Positions 1 to 6,136 of a DNA stretch of 10,609 nucleotides are shown here, in pieces. Source of the DNA: JAGDMS01 sp050015455 (GTDB lineage Bacteria > Desulfobacterota > Binatia > HRBIN30). Position numbers and translations under genes: made by a program. The notes beneath the pieces are model-generated. The model ran no database searches and was not told the origin of the DNA. It worked only from the letters and a program-made list of their open reading frames with translations. Position 1 is the first letter of the stretch. The number at the start of each line of letters is the position of its first letter. The stretch covers positions 1-10,609 of the forward strand of contig JBEKBJ010000157.1 of assembly GCA_050015455.1 (NCBI GenBank), in the 5' to 3' direction.

Positions 1-2
1 CG

Positions 3-644
3 GCCGTGCACCGACGTTTTCAAACGCCTCCTCCTTCTCTGCTCTCATCTCCGGTCTCCTTTCGAAGACCGGACAGAATTTCCGGAATTCTTCCGGTCAG
101 AATTTCCGGAACCGGCAGAAGGCCGAGACTGACTCTCGGAAAATATCTAGGAGCCTATCAGCTCGTCGCCGGTGAGGCTGTTCTCCTTGGCTTACGCTTT
201 CGGCACTCGCCGCTGAGCATGGTCAAGCTCATCTGCAAAGAGGGTAGAGAGTCAGACCTTACGGAATTCCTCAGAAGCCAAGCCTTGGAGATAGCAACGG
301 AGTTCGGCCAGCAGGACGTCAGCTTTCACGAGGTTGCTATGTACCGAGAACACAAAAGGATCGTGCATCGAAATTTGCCCGATCCCGAGATGCTTGACAC
401 GTGGCAGACAGAAATTGACATCAAAGCTGCCCTCCAAAACTTGGGCGGCTGTTTCGCTCTCTTCCTTGCGCTAGGACTGTTCCAGTCAGACTGGATTAAA
501 CAAGTCTACCTGGGCTTCATGCCCGGCGAAGATCGCCTCCAAGAAGACACCCGGCGACTAGAAGAATTGGTCAGAGCTTGGGTATCCGAATTGCAGCCCA
601 GTCTTCTCGGAGAACTCTTCCCCCTCTCGGTTTCACCGCGCTAA
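3..644 (+). CDS. Hypothetical protein, start uncertain and possibly continuing off the left edge
   Basis: I do not recognise this protein. The frame is open from the window edge to a TAA at 642-644. The first in-frame start is a GTG at 6, but the first ~70 codons cover short repeated sequence at 69-111 and are rich in Pro, Arg and Ser, so they may not be translated. The first in-frame ATG is at 219 (MVKLICKEGRESDL) and would give 141 residues, although no clear Shine-Dalgarno precedes it. The part after 219 looks like a real soluble protein: mixed charged helices, a hydrophobic stretch (GGCFALFLALGLF) near residues 75-90 of the short form, and a Leu/Glu-rich C-terminal helix. Its codon use is less GC-rich than that of the kinase or CoA-transferase, which may indicate a different origin. 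It points away from the minus-strand genes that follow. No function is assigned. Confidence 0.5.
   Translation, partial: AVHRRFQTPPPSLLSSPVSFRRPDRISGILPVRISGTGRRPRLTLGKYLGAYQLVAGEAVLLGLRFRHSPLSMVKLICKEGRESDLTEFLRSQALEIATEFGQQDVSFHEVAMYREHKRIVHRNLPDPEMLDTWQTEIDIKAALQNLGGCFALFLALGLFQSDWIKQVYLGFMPGEDRLQEDTRRLEELVRAWVSELQPSLLGELFPLSVSPR
69..120. repeat. Short direct repeat, 19 bp twice plus a partial third copy
   Basis: The 19-bp unit CCGG(A/T)CAGAATTTCCGGAA occurs at 69-87 and 93-111 with one difference, followed by a partial copy (CCGGCAGAA) at 112-120. The block also contains inverted arms GACCGGA (67-73) and TCCGGTC (92-98). This argues that the start of the left-edge ORF is non-coding here and may be its promoter or leader. 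No function is known to me. Confidence 0.6.
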
Positions 645-707
645 CGCGACTCCCAGCAGCACGGAGCGCCTAACGATCCCTCAACGCGGTCGTCAGCCGC
701 CCGAACG

Positions 708-1061
708 CTATCTCGGACGACACCAGTAGCGATACGCCTCAATCCACTCCCACCCATCCGGTGGCGGCGAAGGCAGTGGAAGGTTCAGAACCGGAATCGC
801 CTGACGCTCGCGCCCATGGCGGCAGATCGCCAGGATCTCGTTCGCCTCGTTGAGGTCGATGCGCTCGACGGTGACAGTGATGCCGAGGACCTCGGTCTCG
901 AACGGGAGCACCAAGTTACCCTCGATCATCGTGAACAGCCCCATGAGCTGCTCGTCTTCGTTGTAGCAGTCGACAATCGCCTCCTCGATCAACTCATCAA
1001 GCCGTGCCTTATTCAGGCGCGGGGCCGATCGACGAGAGGACTTCTCTCTGGTCTTTGCCAT
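708..1061 (-). CDS. CcbP-like calcium-binding family protein
   Basis: A 117-residue soluble protein resembling the small cyanobacterial calcium-binding protein CcbP and its homologues, which bind Ca2+ through acidic surface patches. The resemblance lies in the acidic block EAIVDCYNEDEQLMG (about residues 27-41), the PFETEVLG segment (53-60) and an aromatic C-terminal end with WEWIEAYRYW (104-113). Family assignment is by pattern memory. Calcium binding itself is inferred. The ATG at 1061 is chosen because GGAGGAG lies just upstream with a good spacing; the longer reading to 1133 would run through a scrap of comM-derived repeat. It lies 80 bp downstream of the aspartic protease gene on the same strand and could be co-transcribed with it, but the gap is filled by repeat sequence. 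The N-terminal ~20 residues are basic (KTREKSSRR) and probably disordered. Confidence 0.72.
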   Translation of the reverse strand: MAKTREKSSRRSAPRLNKARLDELIEEAIVDCYNEDEQLMGLFTMIEGNLVLPFETEVLGITVTVERIDLNEANEILAICRHGRERQAIPVLNLPLPSPPPDGWEWIEAYRYWCRPR

Positions 1062-1074
1062 GGGCGCTCCTCCA

Positions 1075-1096
1075 ATGCGGGTGTAGGCGCGGGCGC
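1075..1096 (-). pseudogene. 22-bp scrap of the comM 3' region
   Basis: These 22 bases are identical to 2518-2539 inside the comM-tail copy there, and differ by one base from 5639-5660 and by two from 10237-10258. They encode the comM motif ARAYTRI. A 22-base perfect match is not expected by chance. The scrap sits directly upstream of the Shine-Dalgarno of the CcbP-like gene, so comM homology ends abruptly where that gene begins. Confidence 0.7.
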
Positions 1097-1174
1097 GTCT
1101 GGCCATGGGACACGCGCCTGTGACGGGATGCAATGAGTGGCTCAGAATTCCGTGAACTCCCGACGCCGCAACCC
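1075..1174 (-). repeat. Protease 3' end plus comM scrap, copy 1 of 2
   Basis: This ~100-bp block matches 5639-5737. The portion 1115-1174 aligns without gaps to 5678-5737 with 53 of 60 bases identical. It spans the last codons and stop of the aspartic protease gene (LRRREFTEF) and an ~18-bp linker that aligns more weakly, then enters the comM scrap. The same order in both places means a 'protease end then comM piece' junction was duplicated as a unit. Confidence 0.7.
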
Positions 1175-1519
1175 TTCGAGATCAAGGGCTCCGCTCTTGG
1201 GGTCCAACTTGATTTCCCACTGCTCCATGGTCCGGGCGCCGATCAGGACATCAATCTCGTGGCCGTCGGCGCGGTCGATGTCGTCGATGGGCACGGCGTC
1301 GCTCATGAAATCCAATCCTTCGATCTTGCCGTGGATGAGACATAATTCCTGGATTTGGATAGTCTTCCCGCCCAGGGCCACTCGGGGTGGAACGGGCATT
1401 GCCGCCCGTGGGGCGCCGGTTGCCAGGGACGACCGGACGTACGAATAGGTGGCTCCCGTGTCGAAGAGCGCTTCGGCAGGCTGACCTTCGATTTCGATGG
1501 TCTTGATGATTCGCGACAC
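1142..1519 (-). CDS. Retropepsin-like aspartic protease family protein
   Basis: A 125-residue single-domain protein of the retroviral-type aspartic protease fold. Residues 17-23 read EALFDTGAT, the classic catalytic D-T-G-A flap preceded by hydrophobic residues, with the catalytic Asp at 20. Residues 90-94 (DVLIG) match the second conserved hydrophobic-hydrophobic-Gly element near the C-terminus. Such proteins act as dimers, so one motif per chain is expected. No signal peptide or membrane segment is seen, so a cytoplasmic location is likely and the substrate is unknown. The start is taken as GTG at 1519 because AAGGGAGG lies 8 nt upstream of it; the in-frame ATG at 1540 has no Shine-Dalgarno and would place that site inside the gene. 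It lies upstream of the CcbP-like gene. Its last ~30 bases and stop recur at 5704-5737. Confidence 0.8.
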   Translation of the reverse strand: MSRIIKTIEIEGQPAEALFDTGATYSYVRSSLATGAPRAAMPVPPRVALGGKTIQIQELCLIHGKIEGLDFMSDAVPIDDIDRADGHEIDVLIGARTMEQWEIKLDPKSGALDLEGLRRREFTEF

Positions 1520-1590
1520 CGCTCTAACCTCCCTTCTCATTGTAGCTCAATGAATTGTGCGTGGCAGGCGTTGCCCCGCGGGGTAAGCAT

Positions 1591-1696
1591 CCTCCGTTCG
1601 GGATCGTGCTGGTGTTGGTGGTGGTGTTGGTAATCTTGTAATTGCACAAGTGCACGATTACTCCGAGATCTTCCACCGAGCGAGCCGCCGGCGCGG
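1591..1696 (-). repeat. Four-helix-bundle gene leader repeat, copy 1 (relic)
   Basis: A 106-bp block matching 2260-2365 without gaps and with only four differences. On the minus strand it starts with codons matching the four-helix-bundle gene (AARSVEDL), then departs into a fixed unrelated tract with TGCAC/GTGCA arms and a run of ACCAAC/ACCACC units, and ends in the same ACGGAGG that serves as Shine-Dalgarno for the intact gene at 2254. Similarity to the gene N-terminus continues to about 1709. It reads as a decapitated copy of the gene plus a second leader. The rest of 1541-1843 holds no credible gene. Confidence 0.75.
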
Positions 1697-1704
1697 GCTG
1701 GTCC

Positions 1705-1766
1705 CGCACACGAGCACGCACACGAGCACGACATCATGTGTCCCGCACACGAACACGACATCCGGG
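1705..1766 (-). repeat. GTGYTCGTG-type minisatellite
   Basis: On the minus strand this is a degenerate run of units such as GTGTTCGTGTGCGGG and GTCGTGCTCGTGTGC. Similar runs occur at 2383-2409, immediately after the comM-tail stop, and at 10098-10127, again just after the comM stop. The associated ORFs encode only Ser/Cys/Ala or Val/Leu low-complexity peptides, so the run is not taken as coding. Confidence 0.6.
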
Positions 1767-1835
1767 TCGTGCTGGTGTTCGTGCTAGCGTTGGTAATTTC
1801 ACAATTGCACGATTGCTCCTGCTCTTCGACGTCGA
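1765..1835 (-). repeat. Diverged partial copy of the four-helix-bundle leader repeat
   Basis: The order of short matches (TCGTGCTGGTGTT, GTTGGTAAT, AATTGCAC, GATTGCTCC) follows that of the 106-bp repeats at 1591-1696 and 2260-2365, but with substitutions and a small deletion. It begins immediately after the stop codon of the intact four-helix-bundle gene. It appears to be an older copy of the same element. Confidence 0.5.
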
Positions 1836-1843
1836 GGCGGGGC

Positions 1844-2254
1844 CTACGAGAGCGCCTGGGCCAATCGCGTGAGCATCTTTCCGACGCGGTTATAGCCGTC
1901 ACGTAACTCGCGCGAACGTTCCGCCGTAATGTGCCCGAGATCGGTTGCGAGGAGCACGTGGTAACTGGCCTCGGCCGCCGAGCCTTTGGCGATACCGACG
2001 AATTGCCGATACTCGGCGCGATTCAGGCGCCCGGCACCTTCCGCGAGATTGGCCGGTACAGAGGCTGCGGCACGGCGGATCTGGGCCGTTAGCCCGAACC
2101 TCTCGTCTCCGGGAAACGAACGGGTAAGCTCGTATATGCGCAGGACCAGCGCGTGAGCCAGTTGGAACACCTCAAGATCTTCCACCGAGCGAGCCGCCGA
2201 CGCGGTCCGATCCCGCACCTCAGGATGGCCTGGGTGCGATTGCCCTTTGCTCAT
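1844..2254 (-). CDS. Four-helix-bundle protein (23S rRNA-intervening-sequence protein family)
   Basis: A 136-residue protein of the S23/four-helix-bundle family, originally named for ORFs inside 23S rRNA intervening sequences but widespread as free genes. Diagnostic residues are FGLTAQIRRAAASVPANLAEG (about 58-78), followed by a charged helix ending in YRQFVGIAKGSAAEASYH. The family forms pentameric helical bundles; its molecular job is not settled. The first ~20 residues (MSKGQSHPGHPEVRDRTASA) are an N-terminal extension before the usual 'VEDLEVFQLAH' opening helix. ATG at 2254 is preceded by GGAGG at a 5-6 nt spacing, a strong start signal. The gene lies between leader-repeat relics on both sides, and no rRNA is present, so it is a free-standing copy in repeat-rich DNA. 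The extension and N-terminal codons are themselves repeated in the relics. Confidence 0.85.
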   Translation of the reverse strand: MSKGQSHPGHPEVRDRTASAARSVEDLEVFQLAHALVLRIYELTRSFPGDERFGLTAQIRRAAASVPANLAEGAGRLNRAEYRQFVGIAKGSAAEASYHVLLATDLGHITAERSRELRDGYNRVGKMLTRLAQALS

Positions 2255-2259
2255 AACGC

Positions 2260-2365
2260 CCTCCGTTCGGGGTCGTGCTGGTGTTGGTGGTGGTGTTGGT
2301 AATCTTGTAATTGCACAAGTGCACGATTGCTCCGAGATGTTCCACCGAGCGAGCGGCCGGCGCGG
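2260..2365 (-). repeat. Four-helix-bundle gene leader repeat, copy 2
   Basis: This 106-bp block matches 1591-1696 with four differences and lies directly upstream of the intact four-helix-bundle gene, supplying its Shine-Dalgarno (ACGGAGG on the minus strand). Its far end again encodes a relic of that gene's own N-terminus (ARSLGG/RSVEDL region), with weaker similarity continuing to about 2378. The gene is therefore preceded by a broken copy of itself. Confidence 0.75.
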
Positions 2366-2408
2366 TCTGGCTGCGGACACCAGCACGAGCACGAACACGA
2401 GCACGACA

Positions 2409-2568
2409 TCAGTGGAACGACCGGTCCAAGCTCCGGTACTGGATCGCCTCGGCCACCAGCGCCGCGGTGATCTCCGGCACGCCGTCCAGGTCGGCGATGG
2501 TGCGCGACACCTTGAGGATGCGGGTGTAGGCGCGGGCGCTGAGGCCGAGCTTGGTCATCGCCGTCTCG
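2409..2568 (-). pseudogene. comM 3'-terminal fragment, copy A
   Basis: It encodes the C-terminal end of the ComM/YifB Mg-chelatase-like ATPase: SARAYTRILKVSRTIADLD followed by AEAIQYRSLDRSFH and a stop at 2409-2411. Compared with the broken comM at the right edge it differs at about 7 of ~138 bases, with two amino-acid changes in the tail, and it lacks the 5-bp duplication found there. Similarity begins at 2568, four bases past the stop codon of the kinase gene, and ends in a GTGYTCGTG run. The AAA+ ATPase part of comM is absent, so this is not a functional ComM; at most it encodes a 49-residue peptide from ATG 2558. Confidence 0.85.
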
Positions 2569-2572
2569 CGTT

Positions 2573-5341
2573 TTATGGGATTCCCGCCGGCGCGCCTGAC
2601 GGGAGCCACACGCGGAATGTTGAGCCGCGGCCCAGCTCGCTCTCCACGCGAATCGTCCCACCGAGGAGGTCGAGATAGCGGCGCACGATGTACAGGCCCA
2701 ACCCCACCCCGCCACGGCGGCTTGTTGCCCCGCTTTCGGCCTGGCGAAAGGGTTCAAAGATGATCGGCAGGACGTCCGGGCTGATGCCGATGCCTGTATC
2801 CGCCACGGCGATTTCCGCGCCGCCGTCGCAGGCGCGGGCACGGACTGTGACCTGACCGTGTTCGGTGAATTTCACTGCATTGGCGAGCAAATTCTTGACC
2901 ACCACCTTGAGCTTTGCTCGATCGGTGTGCAGCCGTGGCAGTTCCGCCGGAACATCCCACACCACGGATACGGTTGGTGTCTGGGGCAGGCTCGTGGTTT
3001 CCCCCGCGATCTCGCGGCTCAGCTCGCCCAGATCGATCTCTTGGACATCCAACAGCCCTTTTCCGGCTTCGAGGCGACCGACGTCGAGCGTGGCAGTGAT
3101 GAGTGCGAGCAACTCCCCAGCGCTTTTCTGTGTCCGTCGCAGGGTGTCCACTTGATCGGGGCCCATCGGGCCAAAGACCTCCCCCAGCAGGAGATCGTGG
3201 TAACCTATGATGATACTCAGGGGCGTGCGCAGCTCGTGCGACATGGTGGACATGAAGTCCGACTTCAAACGGCTGGCGCGCTCCAGCTCCTCGATCAGCC
3301 GCACATTTTCCAACGCCAGCGACACCAGCTGGCCAATGCCGCGCGCGATGCGCTCGTGGCGCTCTCCGAACACCCCCTCGCGGCCGCGGTAGTTGGCGGT
3401 CTGAAACCCGACCAGCTCACCACCGCGGCGCAGCGGCACCATCAGGCTTACGGTCAAGCCGTAGGCACGAGCCCACACCTTGGCTTCCGAGTCGGGCAGG
3501 TCCGCGACCTTGAAATTGAAAACCCCGTTGCGCTCCATGCCGTCGAGCTGCGTCGCTAGCGCGGACCGGCCGAGCTTCACCAGGCGCATCATGTCCCACT
3601 GCTCGGGCGAGTCGCCGTAGCGAGCGACGGGAACGAAGGCCTCGTCCGACGCGTGCCAGAGCCATGTGCGGCTGTGGTCGCAGCCCAGCGCCTCGGTGGT
3701 CAGCTGACACAGTCGGTCGAGGAGCGCGGGGCTGCTGAGCGAAGAGATGAGCTCCTGCCCGATGCGCGCCAAGGCGACGGCGACGGCGGTTTCTTCCTCC
3801 TGCGCGCGATAGAGGTCTGCGGCCTCGATGGCGACACTCACCTGTTGCGCGATGCCCTCGAACAACCGCACCTGACGCGGGTCGAAGCGGCGGCCACTCT
3901 CAGAGTTGTGCGCCGCCAGCGCACCCATCCTTCGGCCGCGCACCACGAGCGGAACCACTAACACGGCCGTGATTCCGAAGTGGGTGAACATCTCCAGCGG
4001 CACCAAGCTCTGGTCGGCGATGTCGTTGATGAGCACCGCTTCCCCGGCAAGCAGCCGCTCGCTCACGGGCTGGCCGGAATGGAATTCCAGTGCCACGCCA
4101 TCGGGCACGAGCCGCGACGGGACGCCGTGCCAGGCCAGGGCCCGGTACGTATTGCGGGACACGTCCCAGTAGTAGGTAACGATGCGGTCACAGGGCAGCA
4201 GGGTAGCGACGCGCTGGTGCACGCGGTTGAGAATCTCCTTGAGATCGACCACCCCAGCGATGTCCTTGGCGATCTCGAAGAGCGCCGCTTGTTCGGCTTC
4301 GGCCCGCTTGCGCTCCCGGATATCGCGGGCGATGAGGACGGTGCCCACCCGGTTGCGGCCGCGGTCCTGCAGAGGGGAGAGCGAGATGCTCACGGCGACC
4401 GGTTCGCCGCCCTTGGTCTGGAATACCATCTCTTCGTTGCGAGCCGTGCCCGGCGAGAGCAGCTGGCGAAGGTGCTCGACGCCGCCCGAATCCGCGCCCG
4501 CCAAACACTCGATCCGCTCCCCGAGCAGCTCCTGCTCCGTGTAACCTAAGGTCGCGCACAGCGCCTGATTGACGACGCGGATCCTGCCGTCCGCGTCACA
4601 GACCGCGAGCGGATCGGCCATGGTGGCGAGGATCTCGTTGGCGGCGAAGGCCGGAGCAATGTCGACCAAGCGGTACCGCTGGGTGACGCGGGCCGTCAAG
4701 GCGAGACAGACGAAAACCGGCAAGTACCCGAAGGCATAGAGCGGCACGCCGTAACACGGCAGATAGTCCAGGCCGCCTAGATAGGCGATGCCGAACGCCA
4801 TGAACAGGGCGCGCAGCCTGAGCTTACGCGTGCCGGGCGCTGCTTTGCGGTACTCGACCCAGTAATCGCGCCGGTTGGCGAGCGCAAGCCCAAAGAAGAA
4901 TGCCAAGAAAAGAATGCCCAGCCAGCCGTAGCGCGGATAGTATCCCCACCAGTAGCGGTAGACGCCGGCGACCAGCACATCGCTGTACAGGGCGGCCGCC
5001 GAGAAGAATGCGGACAGCAGCAAGCCGGCCCAAATGAGCCTCTTGCGCCGCGCGTAGATGCCCATCACGACCACCGAAAACAGGTAGATGGTCGACGGAA
5101 TGAAGGGAATGCCGAGAAAATGGAATCTTGCCCACCATATTGCGACCGCTTCGTTGGTGGCGCAATACATCGCCGTGAGCCCAAAGAGCCACACGCTCGT
5201 GGCGAGCAGGATAAAGAGAAACGCCACGCTGACGCGCGAAGCGCGCTCACGGATGAGCACCGCCACACCGACCAGCAGGAGCGCCAGGGCCGTCACCGCC
5301 GGCGGAAGAGCGTAGACGTTGAAGCTGTAAGTAGGTGTCAT
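2573..5341 (-). CDS. Membrane sensor histidine kinase, 7TM-PAS-GAF-GAF-HisKA-HATPase
   Basis: A 922-residue sensor kinase. Residues ~10-225 form about seven hydrophobic helices starting NVYALPPAVTALALLLVG, like the N-terminal 7TM region of histidine kinases. A PAS domain follows (~235-345; ILATMADPLAVCDADGRIRV), then two GAF-like domains (~350-510 and ~520-680). The HisKA helix carries the phospho-acceptor His702 in STMSHELRTPL (698-708). The ATPase domain has the N box KNLLANAVKF (816-825), G1 box DTGIGIS (848-854), F box IFEPF (861-865) and G2 box GGVGLGL (877-883). All catalytic motifs are intact. It would sit in the inner membrane and sense through the 7TM, PAS or GAF parts; the ligand is unknown. 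No response regulator gene is adjacent, so it is an orphan. ATG 5341 fits the family start but lacks a strong Shine-Dalgarno. comM fragments lie beyond both ends of the gene. Confidence 0.93.
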   Translation of the reverse strand: MTPTYSFNVYALPPAVTALALLLVGVAVLIRERASRVSVAFLFILLATSVWLFGLTAMYCATNEAVAIWWARFHFLGIPFIPSTIYLFSVVVMGIYARRKRLIWAGLLLSAFFSAAALYSDVLVAGVYRYWWGYYPRYGWLGILFLAFFFGLALANRRDYWVEYRKAAPGTRKLRLRALFMAFGIAYLGGLDYLPCYGVPLYAFGYLPVFVCLALTARVTQRYRLVDIAPAFAANEILATMADPLAVCDADGRIRVVNQALCATLGYTEQELLGERIECLAGADSGGVEHLRQLLSPGTARNEEMVFQTKGGEPVAVSISLSPLQDRGRNRVGTVLIARDIRERKRAEAEQAALFEIAKDIAGVVDLKEILNRVHQRVATLLPCDRIVTYYWDVSRNTYRALAWHGVPSRLVPDGVALEFHSGQPVSERLLAGEAVLINDIADQSLVPLEMFTHFGITAVLVVPLVVRGRRMGALAAHNSESGRRFDPRQVRLFEGIAQQVSVAIEAADLYRAQEEETAVAVALARIGQELISSLSSPALLDRLCQLTTEALGCDHSRTWLWHASDEAFVPVARYGDSPEQWDMMRLVKLGRSALATQLDGMERNGVFNFKVADLPDSEAKVWARAYGLTVSLMVPLRRGGELVGFQTANYRGREGVFGERHERIARGIGQLVSLALENVRLIEELERASRLKSDFMSTMSHELRTPLSIIIGYHDLLLGEVFGPMGPDQVDTLRRTQKSAGELLALITATLDVGRLEAGKGLLDVQEIDLGELSREIAGETTSLPQTPTVSVVWDVPAELPRLHTDRAKLKVVVKNLLANAVKFTEHGQVTVRARACDGGAEIAVADTGIGISPDVLPIIFEPFRQAESGATSRRGGVGLGLYIVRRYLDLLGGTIRVESELGRGSTFRVWLPSGAPAGIP

Positions 5342-5346
5342 TTACG

Positions 5347-5363
5347 GACTGATCTGCTCAGTC
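5347..5363 (-). promoter_or_regulatory. Perfect inverted repeat next to the kinase start codon
   Basis: GACTGA-TCTGC-TCAGTC is a perfect 6-bp-arm palindrome with a 5-nt loop, lying 5 bp upstream of the kinase ATG. It occupies the ribosome-binding position, where no Shine-Dalgarno is visible. It could be a repressor operator or an mRNA hairpin limiting translation. The remainder of 5364-5529 shows nothing I can support as a gene or promoter. Confidence 0.4.
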
Positions 5364-5529
5364 ATCCCCCCCTCGCAGCGGGCGTCGAGGATCAGCCGGA
5401 GGCACAGTCGCTTTTCTGCGCACTTACGCCGAGTCACGTCACGGCAGAATCACCACATACCGATGAATTTTGCAAACACCCGCAGCCGCAGACCTTCTCC
5501 CGCTTCGTCGGGCGCCGGTGACCACGACC

Positions 5530-5668
5530 TCAATGGAACGAGCGGTCGAGGCTGCGGTACTGGATGGCTTCGGCGACATGGGCGGTGGTGATGTCGGCCT
5601 GGGCATCGAGATCGGCGATGGTGCGCGACACCTTGAGGATGCGGGTGTAGGCGCCGGCGCTAAGGCCG
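5530..5668 (-). pseudogene. comM 3'-terminal fragment, copy B (diverged)
   Basis: It encodes GLSAGAYTRILKVSRTIADL, then AQADITTAHVAEAIQYRSLD, then RSFH and a stop at 5530-5532, which is the comM C-terminus with several residue differences from copies A and the right-edge comM. Its higher divergence suggests an older or independently acquired piece. Similarity stops at about 5668, just after the codons for GLS. That point corresponds to where the right-edge comM carries its 5-bp duplication. The upstream ATPase part is missing. To the right lies a copy of the aspartic protease 3' end. Confidence 0.82.
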
Positions 5669-5737
5669 TGCGACAGACGCCTGCGATGGGATTCAACGAA
5701 TCGCTCAGAATTCCGTAAACTCCCGACGCCGCAACCC
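5639..5737 (-). repeat. Protease 3' end plus comM piece, copy 2 of 2
   Basis: Second copy of the block at 1075-1174. The 60-bp core 5678-5737 is 88% identical to 1115-1174 and contains the last codons of the aspartic protease (with its stop region at 5704-5706), although no protease gene is attached here. From 5738 rightward the similarity ends. Confidence 0.7.
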
Positions 5738-5840
5738 ACTTGGCCGCCACTACGCTGCGTGCTTTCACCACACCAGCCGTGCCGGCGCACGCGATCAGTC
5801 ACCCAGACGCATTTTCGTTCCGACGAGTCGCGGGCGGGGT

Positions 5841-5911
5841 CGAAAAGAATTTTCGCGTCAACCCAACTTTGGAAGTTGGGCTAAGTCACAAGTGCCTCCA
5901 CAAATGCACTT
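5841..5911. other. Cluster of three small hairpins
   Basis: Three inverted repeats follow one another: CGAAAA/TTTTCG (5841-5855, 3-nt loop), CCCAACTT/AAGTTGGG (5862-5880, 3-nt loop) and AAGTGC/GCACTT (5890-5911, 10-nt loop). None is followed by a run of T on either strand, so they are not called terminators. Positions 5738-5840 show nothing recognisable. Confidence 0.5.
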
Positions 5912-6041
5912 CTACCACGATGGCGATCCGTCGCGAAGCACAGGAAGCCGGCGGATCTTTCGCGACCCGCGCACGCCCGTTCGGGCGTGTGTTCACTAGT
6001 GGTGAACTCGGAATACTCGTTCCTGCTTGCCTGCCGGGCCT
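5906..6041. repeat. Intergenic repeat C, copy 1, upstream of the aminotransferase gene
   Basis: It matches 8306-8444 in the same orientation. The best-conserved part is 5991-6041 against 8393-8444, with CGGAATACTCGTTCCT and CTGCCGGGCCT shared exactly; 5912-5940 against 8316-8344 shares 25 of 29 bases. It contains the hairpins CACGCCCG/CGGGCGTG (5972-5989, 2-nt loop) and GTTCAC/GTGAAC (5991-6007). In the second copy the GTTCAC stem is kept while its 5-nt loop differs, so the structure appears conserved. No convincing gene overlaps it. Confidence 0.65.
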
Positions 6042-6136
6042 GAATGTCGTTGACGACCGGGAAGAAACGTGGTAGCGAATTTGATGGTCGACAAATAAAT
6101 AAAAACGCCCCAATCCCAAGACGTAAGGAGGAGACG

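Noticed and set aside
638..680. GCTAACG and GCCTAACG motifs resembling integron attC ends
   Set aside because: Both TAAC cores point the same way and no matching GTTAGGC-type end or paired stem is found within attC distance, so no cassette boundary is supported.
1524..1902. Minus-strand frames rich in Thr/Asn/His/Gln and Ser/Cys
   Set aside because: Their sequence is simply translation of the leader repeats and the GTGYTC run; no start signals or conserved protein features.
1591..2411. Possible CRISPR array because of repeated units
   Set aside because: Repeats are long, unevenly spaced, partly coding relics and not separated by uniform spacers; no cas gene is present.
5862..5880. CCCAACTT/AAGTTGGG hairpin as a terminator
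   Set aside because: No T-run follows on either strand; kept only as a hairpin.
6050..6078. TTGACG at 6050-6055 as the -35 of an aminotransferase promoter
   Set aside because: The hexamer at the right spacing (TAGCGA) matches the -10 consensus poorly, so no promoter is called.
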